A DNA stretch of 64,000 bases from NCBI GenBank assembly GCA_030278955.1, contig JAOANR010000009.1, forward strand, positions 36,897,974-36,961,973, written 5' to 3'. Origin of the DNA: Hygrophila difformis. Its lineage: Eukaryota > Streptophyta > Magnoliopsida > Lamiales > Acanthaceae. Both the position numbers and the translations under genes were made by a program. Shown piece by piece: positions 11,360-21,799 of this stretch; position 1 is the first letter of the stretch; each line of letters starts with the position of its first letter. The notes below the pieces were generated by a model. That model did no database searches. It worked only from the letters and a program-made list of their open reading frames with translations, and had not been told where the DNA came from.

Positions 11360-11987
11360 GTATTAAATGTCGATTATACCGTAGGGTTGCCGCTCCAAGA
11401 ACTTGAAATGAAGTGCCATTTCGGCGGAACCCGCCGGTGGTTTCCTGACTCACTAAAAAGCGCCGGTGGTTATGCAATTTCGGTGGGGTGGGGTTTCGAT
11501 GGGACTGGTGGTGGGCTCGCCAATGTCCGACAGTCGCTGTAGGGAGGGCTCGAACACTTTGGGTTCGTGACTTCGAGCCACACCACGCTTGCTAGAGATG
11601 TTGTCGGTGGAAGGAGGCGCAGGCTACGAACCAATGCTATCGCAAGATGGTATTGTGTATTGGCGTGATTTGACAGCGGCGGAGATGGTGAAAATGGTGG
11701 AGGAGCCGCGCCTCTTTGCTGTAAATGGAAGGTGACTTACAGCGAAAGGGTTTAAATCCCTAATTCCACTCCGCGACGGAATAAATCTGTCTCTGTTCTG
11801 TCTCTATATGGCGGCGGAATTAAATCCATCGCGGAATCCGTCGGTAGATGGTGACGGCTACAATGTGCCGCCGAAAATGGTCGCTGAACTGCTACCCCTC
11901 CTATTCCGTCGCCGATTCCGTCGCTAAAAGCGACAGAAATGAATCAGGCGCCGATTTCCATCACCAAATCGAGTTTTTCTTGTAGTG
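11360..11987. mobile_element. CACTA (En/Spm) element end, truncated
   Basis: The right edge is TTTTTCTTGTAGTG (11974-11987), the reverse complement of the canonical plant CACTA terminus CACTACAAGAAAAA. The preceding 600 bases are dense in short GC motifs such as ccgtcgc, gcgacgg and gcggaat in both orientations, as in CACTA subterminal repeats. The left part is missing where the gypsy LTR begins. No transposase is present. Confidence 0.8.
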
Positions 11988-12031
11988 TAGTATTACCCCC
12001 GCCTGGATGTGATAACGACAATCAAGTATTA

Positions 12032-12746
12032 CTCCCTCCGTCCCACTAAAAGTGGTCACTTTCTTTTGGGCACGGGAATTTAGATTGTAATGTTTAGTAG
12101 TTAAAGTAGTGTAAGTAAATTTGACTAATCCATCCATCTAATTTATAATGGTTACATTTGACTTTTAACCATATTTATTACTCCCTCCGTCCCATTTAAG
12201 ATGTCTTGTTTGATTTCTGCACACAATCCAATGCACTTTTTAAATCGATCATATCTCAAAATATATATAAGTAAAAATTATGTGAAATATATATTCTAAA
12301 ACTACACGATTAGACGAATCTAACAAGACCGAACTCGACTATTTTTTTTCAAATATTTACTTGCAATAATATTGGGTCAAAGTTAAATAATGAACAGTGC
12401 CAAAAAGTCAAACAGGACGTCTGAAGTGGGACAGAGGGAGTATTTAACTTTGACTTAATGTTATCGTAATGATGTAGAAAGAAAAAAATAGTCAAGTGTG
12501 GTCTTATTGGAATCGTCTAATCGTATAGTTTTAGAATATGTATTTTATATAATTTTTATTTATACCCATTTTGAGATATCAATGGTTAAACATATATAGG
12601 GACTTTGTGCAGAAACTACAATTGTCATTATTGTGGAGTTTTTAATCATGCTTATGTTAATCTAATTTGCTTAAAAGGGAAAGTGGTCAACCTTATTGGG
12701 ACACCCCAAAAAGGAATAATGGCCACTTTTAATGGGACGGAGGGAG
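12032..12746. mobile_element. Stowaway-type (Tc1/mariner) MITE, outer copy
   Basis: The ends are CTCCCTCCGTCCCACTAAAA and the inverse TTTTAATGGGACGGAGGGAG, flanked by TA dinucleotides (12030-12031, 12747-12748). It is interrupted by a second MITE (12181-12440). Without that insert it would be about 450 bp. A truncated relative lies at 49833-49994. Confidence 0.88.
12181..12440. mobile_element. Stowaway-type MITE, inner nested copy (260 bp)
   Basis: The ends are CTCCCTCCGTCCCATTTAAG and the inverse form ACGTCTGAAGTGGGACAGAGGGAG read from the right, with TA on each side (12179-12180, 12441-12442). It lies wholly inside the outer MITE and has no coding capacity. Confidence 0.87.
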
Positions 12747-12878
12747 TATAATTTAATATTGGTCCATTGGCGAATATGAAATAACATACAATTCAATGTG
12801 TTTAAATATCAAATAAAAAAATTTTATGAAATGATTGTTTTCCGCAAAAATATTTATTGAACGTAAAAATAAAATTAT

Positions 12879-13660
12879 TTATGAAGGTTGAAGGACTTCC
12901 TTATACATGACGTTGGTGGTAGACGTAAAGTTCACATGACCATCTTTGCAAATCAAAACTTTCAAACTATGTGGATTTGTGACTCTAGAGAAAGCAACAT
13001 ACAACTGATCTTGACTAAAAATAGGGTTTCTTAGAAACAAACCGACTTTAGAAAATGATTGACCTTGGCCCTTATATATCGTCATTGCATAAGAGATAAT
13101 AATAGACAATTGTCTTCTCTGAAACTTCAAGGACAATCGTGCATATGAAGATGTCATGGTCATTCTTGGGATAAGAACCTTATTTCTTGTATTTTGGCTA
13201 GTCATTATCCATGCGTCCAAAATACGAGTTGCCATTCTTGTGATGACCAACCTTGTGCCATTGCACATACCATTCGCATGATCTATATTCTTTAAAAGCA
13301 TTATAGGTGTCCCAACTTTTCACGAAAGCTCGTGATTTGGAATGCCAGAAGCATTCAAACTGATGAGAAACTCAGGAGAATGGGCTTCTTCATAAATACT
13401 TCAATCTGAGTCATAGGATGCTTCAATAGTATCGGAGATTAAATAGACACTCTCCTAACTATGTTTAATAACACCATGTATTGGTTGATACACTCAACCT
13501 CTTTCAAAGTGGGAGCCCAAATAGCACGCTCTTGTAAGTGCACTGAAATGCATTGGGAATTTTCACTTATAGAATAAATTTCTTCCACAATGGCTTTAAT
13601 TGGATTCATCGATAATCATATGATTTGGAAGGTTTACCTGCACTTCCCATCATTTGAGAA
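12879..13660 (-). pseudogene. Helitron helicase (Pif1-like) C-terminal remnant
   Basis: The 140-codon ORF (12879-13301) reads MLLKNIDHANGMCNGTRLVI, then SYAMTIYKGQGQSFSKVGLF and DQLYVAFSRVTNPHSLKVLI. These are the last conserved helicase motifs of Pif1-like proteins encoded by autonomous plant Helitrons. Directly upstream the frame continues as LNASGIPNHELS, then a stop where Trp is expected. Further upstream LQERAIWAPTLKEVECINQY is recognisable at about 13480-13560 in another frame. The N-terminal Rep domain is absent. It would unwind DNA for rolling-circle transposition; this copy is dead. Confidence 0.85.
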
Positions 13661-13784
13661 TAAAAATTTGATTATGCAATTTTTTCAGTCATTAGATATT
13701 GGATAAGAATTCGAAACCACTGGATTTTGTAGACGGAAAAGCACAATTCATGTGCTCTTAAAACCGTTGGATGAAATGTATAAT

Positions 13785-14135
13785 CTCATTATTTATGTCT
13801 CACTTTCTTTTTTTTATCCGTCCTAACATATTTGTCCCATATCCATTTTATGAAATAATTAAATATTAATTACCAAACATACTCTCATCACATTACATCA
13901 ATAAACAAATATTTAAAATTTTAAACACACTACCATTAATGAATTCAAACCCACAACCATCACATCACACATAAATAAATCAATTAAAAATTCAACCCCA
14001 TTGTAATCACATCACATAAATTCCTAATTTATTCTTACTTTATACACTAATCTACCCCAGTATTAAATACTAACTATCCCCACATAAAATACCGTACCCA
14101 AAATTTTTGGGACACTTTTTGTGAGACTGAGGGAG
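13785..14135. mobile_element. Degenerate MITE
   Basis: The right end reads GTGAGACTGAGGGAG followed by TA, and the left end near 13785 carries the partly inverse tttatgtctcactttc. The interior is AT-rich with no coding capacity. The left terminus is poorly preserved, so its limit is approximate. Confidence 0.5.
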
Positions 14136-14137
14136 TA

Positions 14138-17100
14138 ATTCCTTACCCATTAGATTGTTAATAAGATTACCGTAATCCAAGTGAAGTTTTGAAAACAAAT
14201 CATAAGGTTACGTGTTGCCGTTGATGCAATCATGGCGTCATTGAAACGGTGTCATTTAATTGGGAAGCGACATCGTTTTGATGGAATTCTAAATCCATCC
14301 ATTTGAATAGGTTCAAGTCTCTGTATTGGTTGTGTACCCATTACAATGTGGGTCATTCAATGGCTCAATGCATTACAGTATGTCCACTGGTGGTGTGCAC
14401 CTACTCGAACGCAATGCAATGAATGCAATTGCAGTGCAAATATCAAATTTTCATTTAAGTTTACTGTAACGGCCTGAAAACTCCCAATCACTCTTTGCAC
14501 TCCCCAAAGTTGTACTCCCAATAGCAAATCTCTCCCTAAACCTAAACTTTGAATAAAAAAATTTCCAATTCTGTGTATCTTCCGGAAGTATTGTTTTTGA
14601 GTAAGTGTGTTTGAATATTTATTTCTAGTTTCTTGATCAAATCTGTTAGGTTGGTCCACATTCCCTTTTTTTTTTGGATTGTCGGGTTTGCTTGAGTGGT
14701 TGATATTGCATTTTTTGTCTTGAAAGATAAACCCTTAAAACACTTTTATCTCGTGGATGTTTGCAAAATATCTTTATGGAAGGAAGGCTGCTTGTTTTTT
14801 AAAAAAATTCCTATTGTATTCATGATTTCACCAAAGAATGGTGTTGATTGGGCTTAGATTTTGGGATGTTTGGGAGTTAGCAGATCCGTTAGGGGATAGC
14901 GGATTCGGATAGAGAAATATGAGACAATCTGTTCTTCAAATATGCTATCCGCTAGCAGATCCGCTTGAATATGCAATAACATCTTCTTTCACACCATATG
15001 TTTATGCTGTAAGTCACTCTGTAATTGTAGTTTTTTGTACTTGATCTGAAAGTTTTATACTTGATCTTGGTTATTTTTATGGAAAAATAGGGTGGCTGTT
15101 TTTTTTTTTTTTTACTTGTGAAATTATCTACATATCCTCCCCATTATTGCTTTTTGAGGTGGACGAATCTTACTCAAAAAATAAAAGAACTGATGCTCTT
15201 TTTTGTATTAATTATTTTCTAGATATATTCATAACTGGAGAGTTATTACCGGAACAGCCCATCTGTTCCAAAACCAATACCCAGTTTGTCCAAATTTGAA
15301 AAACTAGGATTTGCATTGGAGCTTTCGAAAAACTATATTAAGTGACAATGAAGGATTCGGGATGACGATTTCCCAACCGGCCTCATCAATGAACTTAAAA
15401 ATATCAATATCTAATAGACCAACACAGAGGTAAAATGTTTTTCAATTTTTAATTATGGTGTTATTTAAGTGTAGGCATATAGATTAGTTTTGTGAAATGT
15501 AAATAATTATGTAAATAAAATTAAACATATTTATGCAATAGTTGTTAAAGTGATGAAATGATTCAACAATTTATTTATTTTACTATTTATGATAATGAAT
15601 AATTTGTAACAAATTTTTCTTTGTACGAGTTGTTGCTAAATTCGAAATGAATATGTAATTTCTAAAGAATCGTAGAACCAAGATTTTGAATTCTAATTTC
15701 TTTGTTCACTTCTGGTGGGTTCTCAATTTCTTTGCTGGTGGAGTGATTGATTGACATCTACCTTGCAAACTGATTGTTGGTATCTACATTGACAGTCTTG
15801 TTTGAGTACAATAATAGGGTATGTTTTAATTGCTTCAATATGTAGTTTACATGCGTATCTTGTGGAATGAATCATATTTTATTGTCAGCTTTATATGATT
15901 TATTTGGTTCATCTATACCTTTGGGTTTTTCTTAAAGTTAAAAATAATTTCTCAATAATGTAGAAAATCGTGGGAGATGACTGACCTCAATCTTACAGAT
16001 CTCTTAGAAATCAATTTATTTCGCATATGGATGAAGACAAATTACTAAGGTAGCTATTTCTTTCTTTACATATAGTTGTTATTATGTCTCATCTTTATAA
16101 TATAAAAAAAAAATAAAGCTTATATTTCAGAAAAGCAGACAATAAATTTCGGTAATAATTTGGGCCTCCTAATTTGAGATATAATGGAATGTGCAATAAT
16201 TAGTGAGTAACTATCTATAATCTTACGGCCATAATCCAATTGACAGACTTCAATAATATAAACTTCTGTTTCGAACATAATATGTACTACTGCACGCTTA
16301 TGAATTACTTACCATAAATGATTTGTTTCTAAGCTAGCATAGAATAATGTATCTAAATAATAATTTCACTGGAATAGTTAGGTTACAGAACAATCAAAAC
16401 AGTTCAAAACAATGAATAATTAATCACTAATATCATTGCTATACAAATCAAAATGAAAGAAAAACATGTCCTGTAACCTTAGTACAATGCGTCTATCAAT
16501 CTTTTCTTGAATTTCTTCTATGGCACAATCTTATTTGAAACACCTGCATTACTTGCAAAAGGGAAAATATTCACAAATGCACAGTAACCTTTTTGTTTGA
16601 GCAATCTACATATTTTATAAATGAATATACATGTATATAATGTACAAAGGACAATAAGCACTTTACATGTAAGCAAAGCAGCTGCTTAATTACTGTTGGA
16701 GGAAGTCTGGATTTGGCTGTTCGTAGGAGCAGAGGATGGCTACTTGTTGAGCAGAGGATGAGAATTTCTGAATGAAAGCTGAGAATATTATTTTATTTAT
16801 AGACAATCTACTCTCTACACGAATTAAAAATTTGAAAACAGTTTGCGCGACAATGTCAATTTTGAGAATTTTTCATCCATTGCTATCATTCAATGGACTT
16901 TTCAATATAACTGCTCATTTCAATCCATTACTGTTCCCAAAGGTTTGTTACTGTTCCTAAGGAAATTGATGTTCATAAAGCAGAGTTTTACACTCATTTT
17001 ACTGTTCATAAGGGCAACAAGATTTATATTATAATAGAAATATTATTTGTAGTTACCTAAAATCAACATAGAAGACACATGAACAATTTCTTTACTTTTA
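14138..17100. other. Long AT-rich interval without a recognised gene
   Basis: No coding region, RNA gene or clear element border is visible. A minus-strand TATA-like TCTATAAATAAA lies at about 16792-16803. The stretch at 16900-17010 repeats tactgttc-type words, which suggests an LTR fragment, but I cannot define ends. Confidence 0.4.
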
Positions 17101-17109
17101 AAATATTGA

Positions 17110-18100
17110 ATGGAAGTTGACCCTGTTCTCTCCACCACCCTTCGTCCCCGTTGGCTTTAGCGTCGGAAATCCCTGATCCGGGGATCCATCCCGTCCCCGC
17201 AAAACCTTTGTTCCTCGACATTACCTTTCGGAAGGTTCCCTCCGAGAGCTGCTGACTCTAAGCCCCTCCGTGAATACTCTTCCCGCGATTTGGTAGGCGG
17301 TAATCCGCTCCTCCCTCGAATTGTTTTTTACAAACATGCCATTGAACGAATTTGCTTACTCCTCAAGGATGCTTTGGTAGTGAAACTTCTCGGTAAAAGA
17401 ATCGATCATGTGCTTCTTAAGGATCGTTTGTTTCAGATGTGGAAACTTAAGGGTAATTTGATCTCATGGATATTGAGAGGGGTTATTTTCTAATTAAGTT
17501 TGATCAGGAGGCAGAAAGGGGTGCTGCTCTATTTGGAGGGTCGCGGGCTATATTTAATCACCACCTTGTCGTATTCTCATGGTACAAGGACTTTACCCCT
17601 TTGGCGGATGTCTCAAAACCCTCGGTTTGGGTTCGCTCTATGGGATTAAACCCCATGTTCTACAATGAAGAGGCGTTATTGCTCATTGCCGACCTCGTCG
17701 GAAGGCCGCTTCAGTTGATATTAATACTAAGGAGATGATCCGTGGTCAGTTCACTCGAGTATGCGTGGAAGTTGACCTTTCATGTCTCGTTATAGGGAAG
17801 GTTATGGTTGGATCAGAATGACATTTGGTTGCATACTAGTGCCTTCATCGCGTATGTACATGTGTGGTACGTTCATGCATGGTTCAGCTTTTTGTTTCCA
17901 GGAGAAAGGTGCTTGTGAAGACCCCATGGCCTCTGGGACGGCGAATGCTCCTCAGTAGCCTAAGAATGTGCCGGTCAATGATCCAAACCAAGGTTTCCGC
18001 CTGCAAATTTGGAAGTTCACCGGTGTATGGAAACTTCCAAAATTACACATCCCCCCCCCCCCCAGTGGAGCACGTTGAGACACATGAGGTATGGGTAACT
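17110..18100 (+). pseudogene. LINE ORF1 fragment (DUF4283-type), copy 2
   Basis: Two overlapping frames give the DUF4283 order seen in plant LINE ORF1. First comes LKDALVVKLLGKRIDHVLLK, then, after a frame change near 17465, MDIERGYFLIKFDQEAERGA and FSWYKDFTPLADVSKPSVWV. The first part also matches the minus-strand LINE at 60512-61133 (EDALVVKLLGTTVGYITLKD). A second frame change lies near 17715. The right side runs into C-rich tracts at 18050-18063 and 18118-18150. It extends further 5' than copy 1 and is non-functional. Confidence 0.75.
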
Positions 18101-18651
18101 GTTGTCCATCCGCCTTGCCCCCCCCCCCCACCCCCACCTCCACCCCCACTAATGAGGTCGACAGCTGATGACAGTCAATTTTGACTGTCTCACTCATCCA
18201 AATTTGTGTCCAAAATAGAAGATTCTAATCACTTGTGAAGATAAGCAAAATGATGAAGAAAAGCATGAATTAGGTTAATAAATGCTTCTAGAATAAAAGT
18301 GTAAGGAATCTGCTAAAGTAGCAAGAAAAGATAGAGGAATGAGAAAATATTTACACGCTATATTCATAGCAGAAACTGACTCACGCTTTATATTGTGCAG
18401 GATAAATGCTGTGTGAAAGAGGAAAAACATAGCATGAATCTGAGCGAAAAAGAAAAGCCAAGCCTGGATACAAGCGGAACACACACGCTATGTCCAGAAC
18501 AAAGCGTGAGAGGACAAAGCATGGGAAATCCCCAAGACAGAGCGGTTTGGAGCGTTTATCTCTCATCTGCTATAAATAGAGGACTTAGGACTCAGCTCTA
18601 AATGATTTCGGGAGTCTGAAGGGGGTGACATTGGAGGGAGACACGGTGTCT
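18101..18651. other. AT-rich interval with a TATA-like site
   Basis: No gene is recognised. CTATAAATAGA at 18570-18580 followed by a GA-rich stretch resembles the promoter part of an LTR, but no matching LTR or terminus was found in the window. The Cassandra element follows directly. Confidence 0.35.
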
Positions 18652-18656
18652 GCCGG

Positions 18657-18891
18657 TGTAATACCCCCGCCCGCTATGGAGCTGGATGTGCCTTCGAGCT
18701 TCTTTCGGGATTGAATTCTGGCCCCACAGGTCAACAGAACTCTTTCCAGTGCACTTTGGCCTCCACAACAAGCACTAACTGTGGAGTTCTTATGGGATGG
18801 TCACCAGAAAAGAAAGGTGCACCTTGTTGACATGAGTAAATTTTTTAATCCTTTTAAGTTATTCTTCCATACACTATCTCGGGGTATTACA
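18657..18891 (-). repeat. 3' LTR of the Cassandra TRIM, internally deleted
   Basis: It is 235 bp long against 294 bp for its partner. About 56 bp between ctttggcct and ccacaacaag are missing, removing the region that corresponds to the 5S C-box. A further 3-bp loss (agcactaact instead of agcacgcttaact) disrupts the A-box counterpart. Confidence 0.9.
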
Positions 18892-18907
18892 ATCTCCCCC
18901 ACTAGAG
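18892..18907 (-). other. Polypurine tract of the Cassandra TRIM
   Basis: Read on the minus strand, CTCTAGTGGGGGAGAT directly precedes the 3' LTR start TGTAATACCCC. This is the expected position of the plus-strand primer. Confidence 0.8.
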
Positions 18908-19014
18908 CACGCAACGTCCTCATTGCGCCTCGATCGCCCAATCAAAGTCCCTTAGGATCTTTGCCCTTCTAGATGCCTGAATGGTACTCTCAACACAGCA
19001 CGCGGTCGCAGGTT

Positions 19015-19027
19015 GGCTCTGATACCA
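19015..19027 (-). other. tRNA-iMet primer-binding site of the Cassandra TRIM
   Basis: Read on the minus strand, TGGTATCAGAGCC lies three bases after the 5' LTR end. It is the standard complement of the 3' end of plant initiator methionine tRNA. Confidence 0.92.
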
Positions 19028-19030
19028 TTC

Positions 19031-19324
19031 TGTAACACCCCCCGCCCGCTATGGAGCTGGAGGTGCCTTCAAGCTTCTTTCGGGATTGAAGTCTGGCCCC
19101 ACAGGTCAACAGAACTCTTTCCAGTGCGCTTTGGCCTCACTCGCGCACACCCTGGGAGACTTCCCAGGAGGTCACCCATCCTTAAGACTACTCCACAACA
19201 AGCACGCTTAACTGTGGAGTTCTTATGGGATGGTCACCAGAAAAGAAAGGTGCACCTTGTTGACATGAGTAGATTTTTCAATCCTTTTAAGCTATTCTTC
19301 CATACACTATCTCGGGGTATTACA
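19031..19324 (-). repeat. 5' LTR of the Cassandra TRIM with 5S rRNA-like domain
   Basis: On the minus strand, positions 19238 to 19137 read like plant 5S rRNA. They contain AGTTAAGCGTGC (A-box, 19202-19213) and GGATGGGTGACCTCCTGGGA (C-box region, within 19159-19182), with 5S-like spacing. In Cassandra elements this region is thought to supply a pol III-type promoter. This LTR keeps both boxes. Confidence 0.9.
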
Positions 19325-19329
19325 GCCGG

Positions 19330-20668
19330 AGTCGGAGATGGAGGGCAGGCGAGGGTGACGAAGGACGGAGAAGGGGCTAGAGACGAAGACGATAGTGTAG
19401 CGGTGCTGGAATGAGAGACTTGAGCTTGTTAGGGTTTTCTATTCTCAAAATGGGGCGTCAATGGAAATTTCGAAGTTGTAGCGGGGACAACTGGAGACTC
19501 AAACGACGACGAGTGAGGTTGCGGCTTGGTTACGATGATATGGCTCGCAAAAAAGATGGGTGGCTGAGTTGTTGGTTCCCAGACATGGTTTATGCACATG
19601 ATGACAATGGTCTGTCGGTGGTAGCAGAATTGGTAGGAGTTGCGAAGGAAAAGGCCGGCGATGACAGGGTAGAGTTCTGATTGGAGACGGAGACCGGAAC
19701 TGGAGCAGCTACATGTTGCGTTCTTTCTTGTTGTTGTCGTTTGTATCTTTGCCGGAGGGGATGCTCATTTCTCTGAGTGGCGACGGGGATGAAGGCTTTA
19801 GATTGAGATTGGAGAACACGGCTGCTGTTGTGTCAAGCAAATTGGGAGGATTAAATTATGGTGGGGTCCACGGACATCTAGCTTGACTTGGTCAAAAGCC
19901 GCTAAGGTAAATTGGAGCAGGCTGGAGTTTTGTTGCTGTTGGGCTTGGTGGGTGTCTAGTTTGATATGGGCCAAAATTGAGAATAGGCTCTTTGTTAGAT
20001 TGGGCCAAAATTTGTCTTCCTCAACTTAATTAAATCTAGCCCACTTTCATTGGGATCCAGATTATTTTTCGGATTGGTCTCAGCATCCATGTGAGTAGTA
20101 CAATGGTGAGTAGGGTCATGTCCCAAGGAATGCAAACAAGGATTCACAAAAAGAGATTATTTATAAACAAGGAATAAAATCCAATTAAGTAAAACAACAA
20201 AACAAAGATTTCTTAATTTGATATGAGTGTGATGGAAAATTCTAGCTTGGGATTAAACTTTAACAAGGATATAAACATTTGATCATGGACAGGTCACAAA
20301 GTACAATGGTATAGAAGTCTCCATTTTTCTATTTCTGGAGATCCACAACCAATCAATTAAAGTTGATCTACACACGTTCATAACCAGCTTTTCCTTATCT
20401 TTCCGATAGCTAAGGTTAGACAGTTAGCCACTTCTCTAATTGAATGAGAACTCTAGGCACAACCTTAGAATTTACTAATTCAACCACATTAAACACCAGA
20501 TAAACCTAATTTAATGTAATAAAAAATCCTACAAGGAATGTGTTCAAAGTTAATTCATACTCCCACCAAAGTGTCAACCTTGTTTTATTACTCTAATTGA
20601 AACTTAACACAATTACGGATGCTAAATTCCAATATAACCATCATCACACAAATTAACATATGGAATTC
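19330..20668. other. Interval without a recognised gene
   Basis: The left part is G-rich and includes a 65-bp piece (19500-19565) matching 622-686 of the LINE fragment, so the LINE copy seems to continue on this side of the TRIM. The right part (20040-20668) is AT-rich and resembles non-coding retroelement leader, interrupted by the pol-less gypsy element that starts at 20669 and resuming at 24574. No reliable ORF. Confidence 0.4.
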
Positions 20669-21131
20669 TGTTGTACCGTAAAAATATTTGGGGAAAGAAG
20701 AAGAAGTTGTAATTGAATTGCAATTGAAGGAATTATAAAAGTATTGGAACTGAAGTATAAAAATTGAACAAAACTTGTAATAATGCGGTAAACTGGAATG
20801 AAAGCTTAAATGAAAGCAGGAAAAAACTATGAAAGAAAAAATGTATGGCGTCTCTTTGAGAGTAGTGTTTATGTCCCTTCATCCAATGCCGACTTTGGTA
20901 TTTATAGATATCCGCGATTCTCAGCCTTCAACCGCCCACTCTCCATGCCACGGTTGTGCTTCCCAACTTTGACGGTGTCTTCAGATAACCGCCTTGAACT
21001 CCTAAATCTTTATCCTGCTCATCCACGTCCCTACCCGATCAATTGCCATGATTAATTTAAACGTGCTTCACTATTGGGCCAATTATAGACTGGGACAATT
21101 TCGTCGGGCTCAAAATAATTTTACGATAAGA
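20669..21131 (-). repeat. 3' LTR of the pol-less gypsy element
   Basis: It starts TGTTGTACCGTAAAAATATT and ends close to TTTTACGATAAGA on the plus strand. A minus-strand TATA box (reverse of gtatttatag) lies near 20898-20907. Divergence from the partner LTR is plainly visible throughout, so the insertion is old. Confidence 0.85.
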
Positions 21132-21169
21132 GATACCCCCTTGCGCTTTTCTATCGATTGCCAGTCATA

Positions 21170-21790
21170 TCGCCGGACACCACCAACCGCCCTCTGCCCG
21201 GCTGCCAGCCAGCGCCATCCGCCATTGGAGCACCGCCAGCCGCCCTTGGAGCGCCTCAGCCACCGTGTTTCAATCCCCAATCCCTTGCTCTGAAGACAAC
21301 CGCCAGGGAGAGACCAGTCGTCGGCCGCCATCACACCAGCCACCCAAGAGCTGCAATTGCCAACCCCGGAGATCCTTGGCGCCATCACGCCTGGCCACCG
21401 TCTTTCCCAGCCGCTAGCTCCTACTCACCGCCAAGCTATTGTCGCTGTGTACCTGTGTCAGCCGCCCTCCGTGGAGTTTTGGTCACCAGCCGCCAGCCTG
21501 CCCTCGCCAGCCGCCTCTTGACTTGTGCAGCCGCCGTCGTCCTTGCTGCCATTCCGGGGAGCCACTATAATTAATCAGCCGCCCTCTGCCTTGCCGCCAG
21601 CCCTTGCCATGGCCGCCATCTTCAGTCGAGAGCGGCCATCCATAGTTGTCGTCGCTTCCGCAGTAGCCGCAAGGACTCTCATCAGATACCGTTTCCATCA
21701 AGGAGCCCAGCCCGTCGTCTTCATCCTCATCAACCGCTGTTGGGACTTCAGCCTGGGTTGTTTCCACCGAAGATCACTACGGCAGCTACC
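21170..21790. other. CCG-rich block replacing pol
   Basis: The block is rich in ccagccgcc-like words and is far more GC-rich than its surroundings. Long ORFs on either strand (for example 21158-21574 plus) are low-complexity Pro/Ala/Arg translations matching no family I recognise. It looks like a captured gene-leader or exon sequence, or an expanded simple repeat. Confidence 0.5.
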
Positions 21791-21799
21791 ATCATTGGT

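Larger units (their letters stand above)
18657..19324 (-). mobile_element. Cassandra-type TRIM retrotransposon, complete
   Basis: Two LTRs (18657-18891 and 19031-19324) flank a 139-bp interior. The element lies in minus orientation and is bounded by the 5-bp target duplication gccgg (18652-18656 and 19325-19329). The LTRs start TGTAA and end TTACA. The interior holds only a primer site and a polypurine tract, with no ORF. The LTRs carry 5S rRNA-derived sequence, which identifies the Cassandra family of terminal-repeat retrotransposons in miniature. It must depend on proteins from other elements for movement. Confidence 0.93.

Noticed and set aside
14357..14659. 100-codon minus-strand ORF
   Set aside because: No recognisable domain and no conserved context; typical of chance ORFs in AT-rich DNA.
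19137..19238. 5S rRNA gene on the minus strand
   Set aside because: The similarity to 5S rRNA is partial and lies inside an LTR with primer site, purine tract and target duplication; it is the Cassandra 5S-derived domain, not a ribosomal gene.
21158..21574. 138-codon plus-strand ORF
   Set aside because: Pro/Ala-rich translation of a CCG-rich repeat-like block with overlapping ORFs on both strands; no domain visible.
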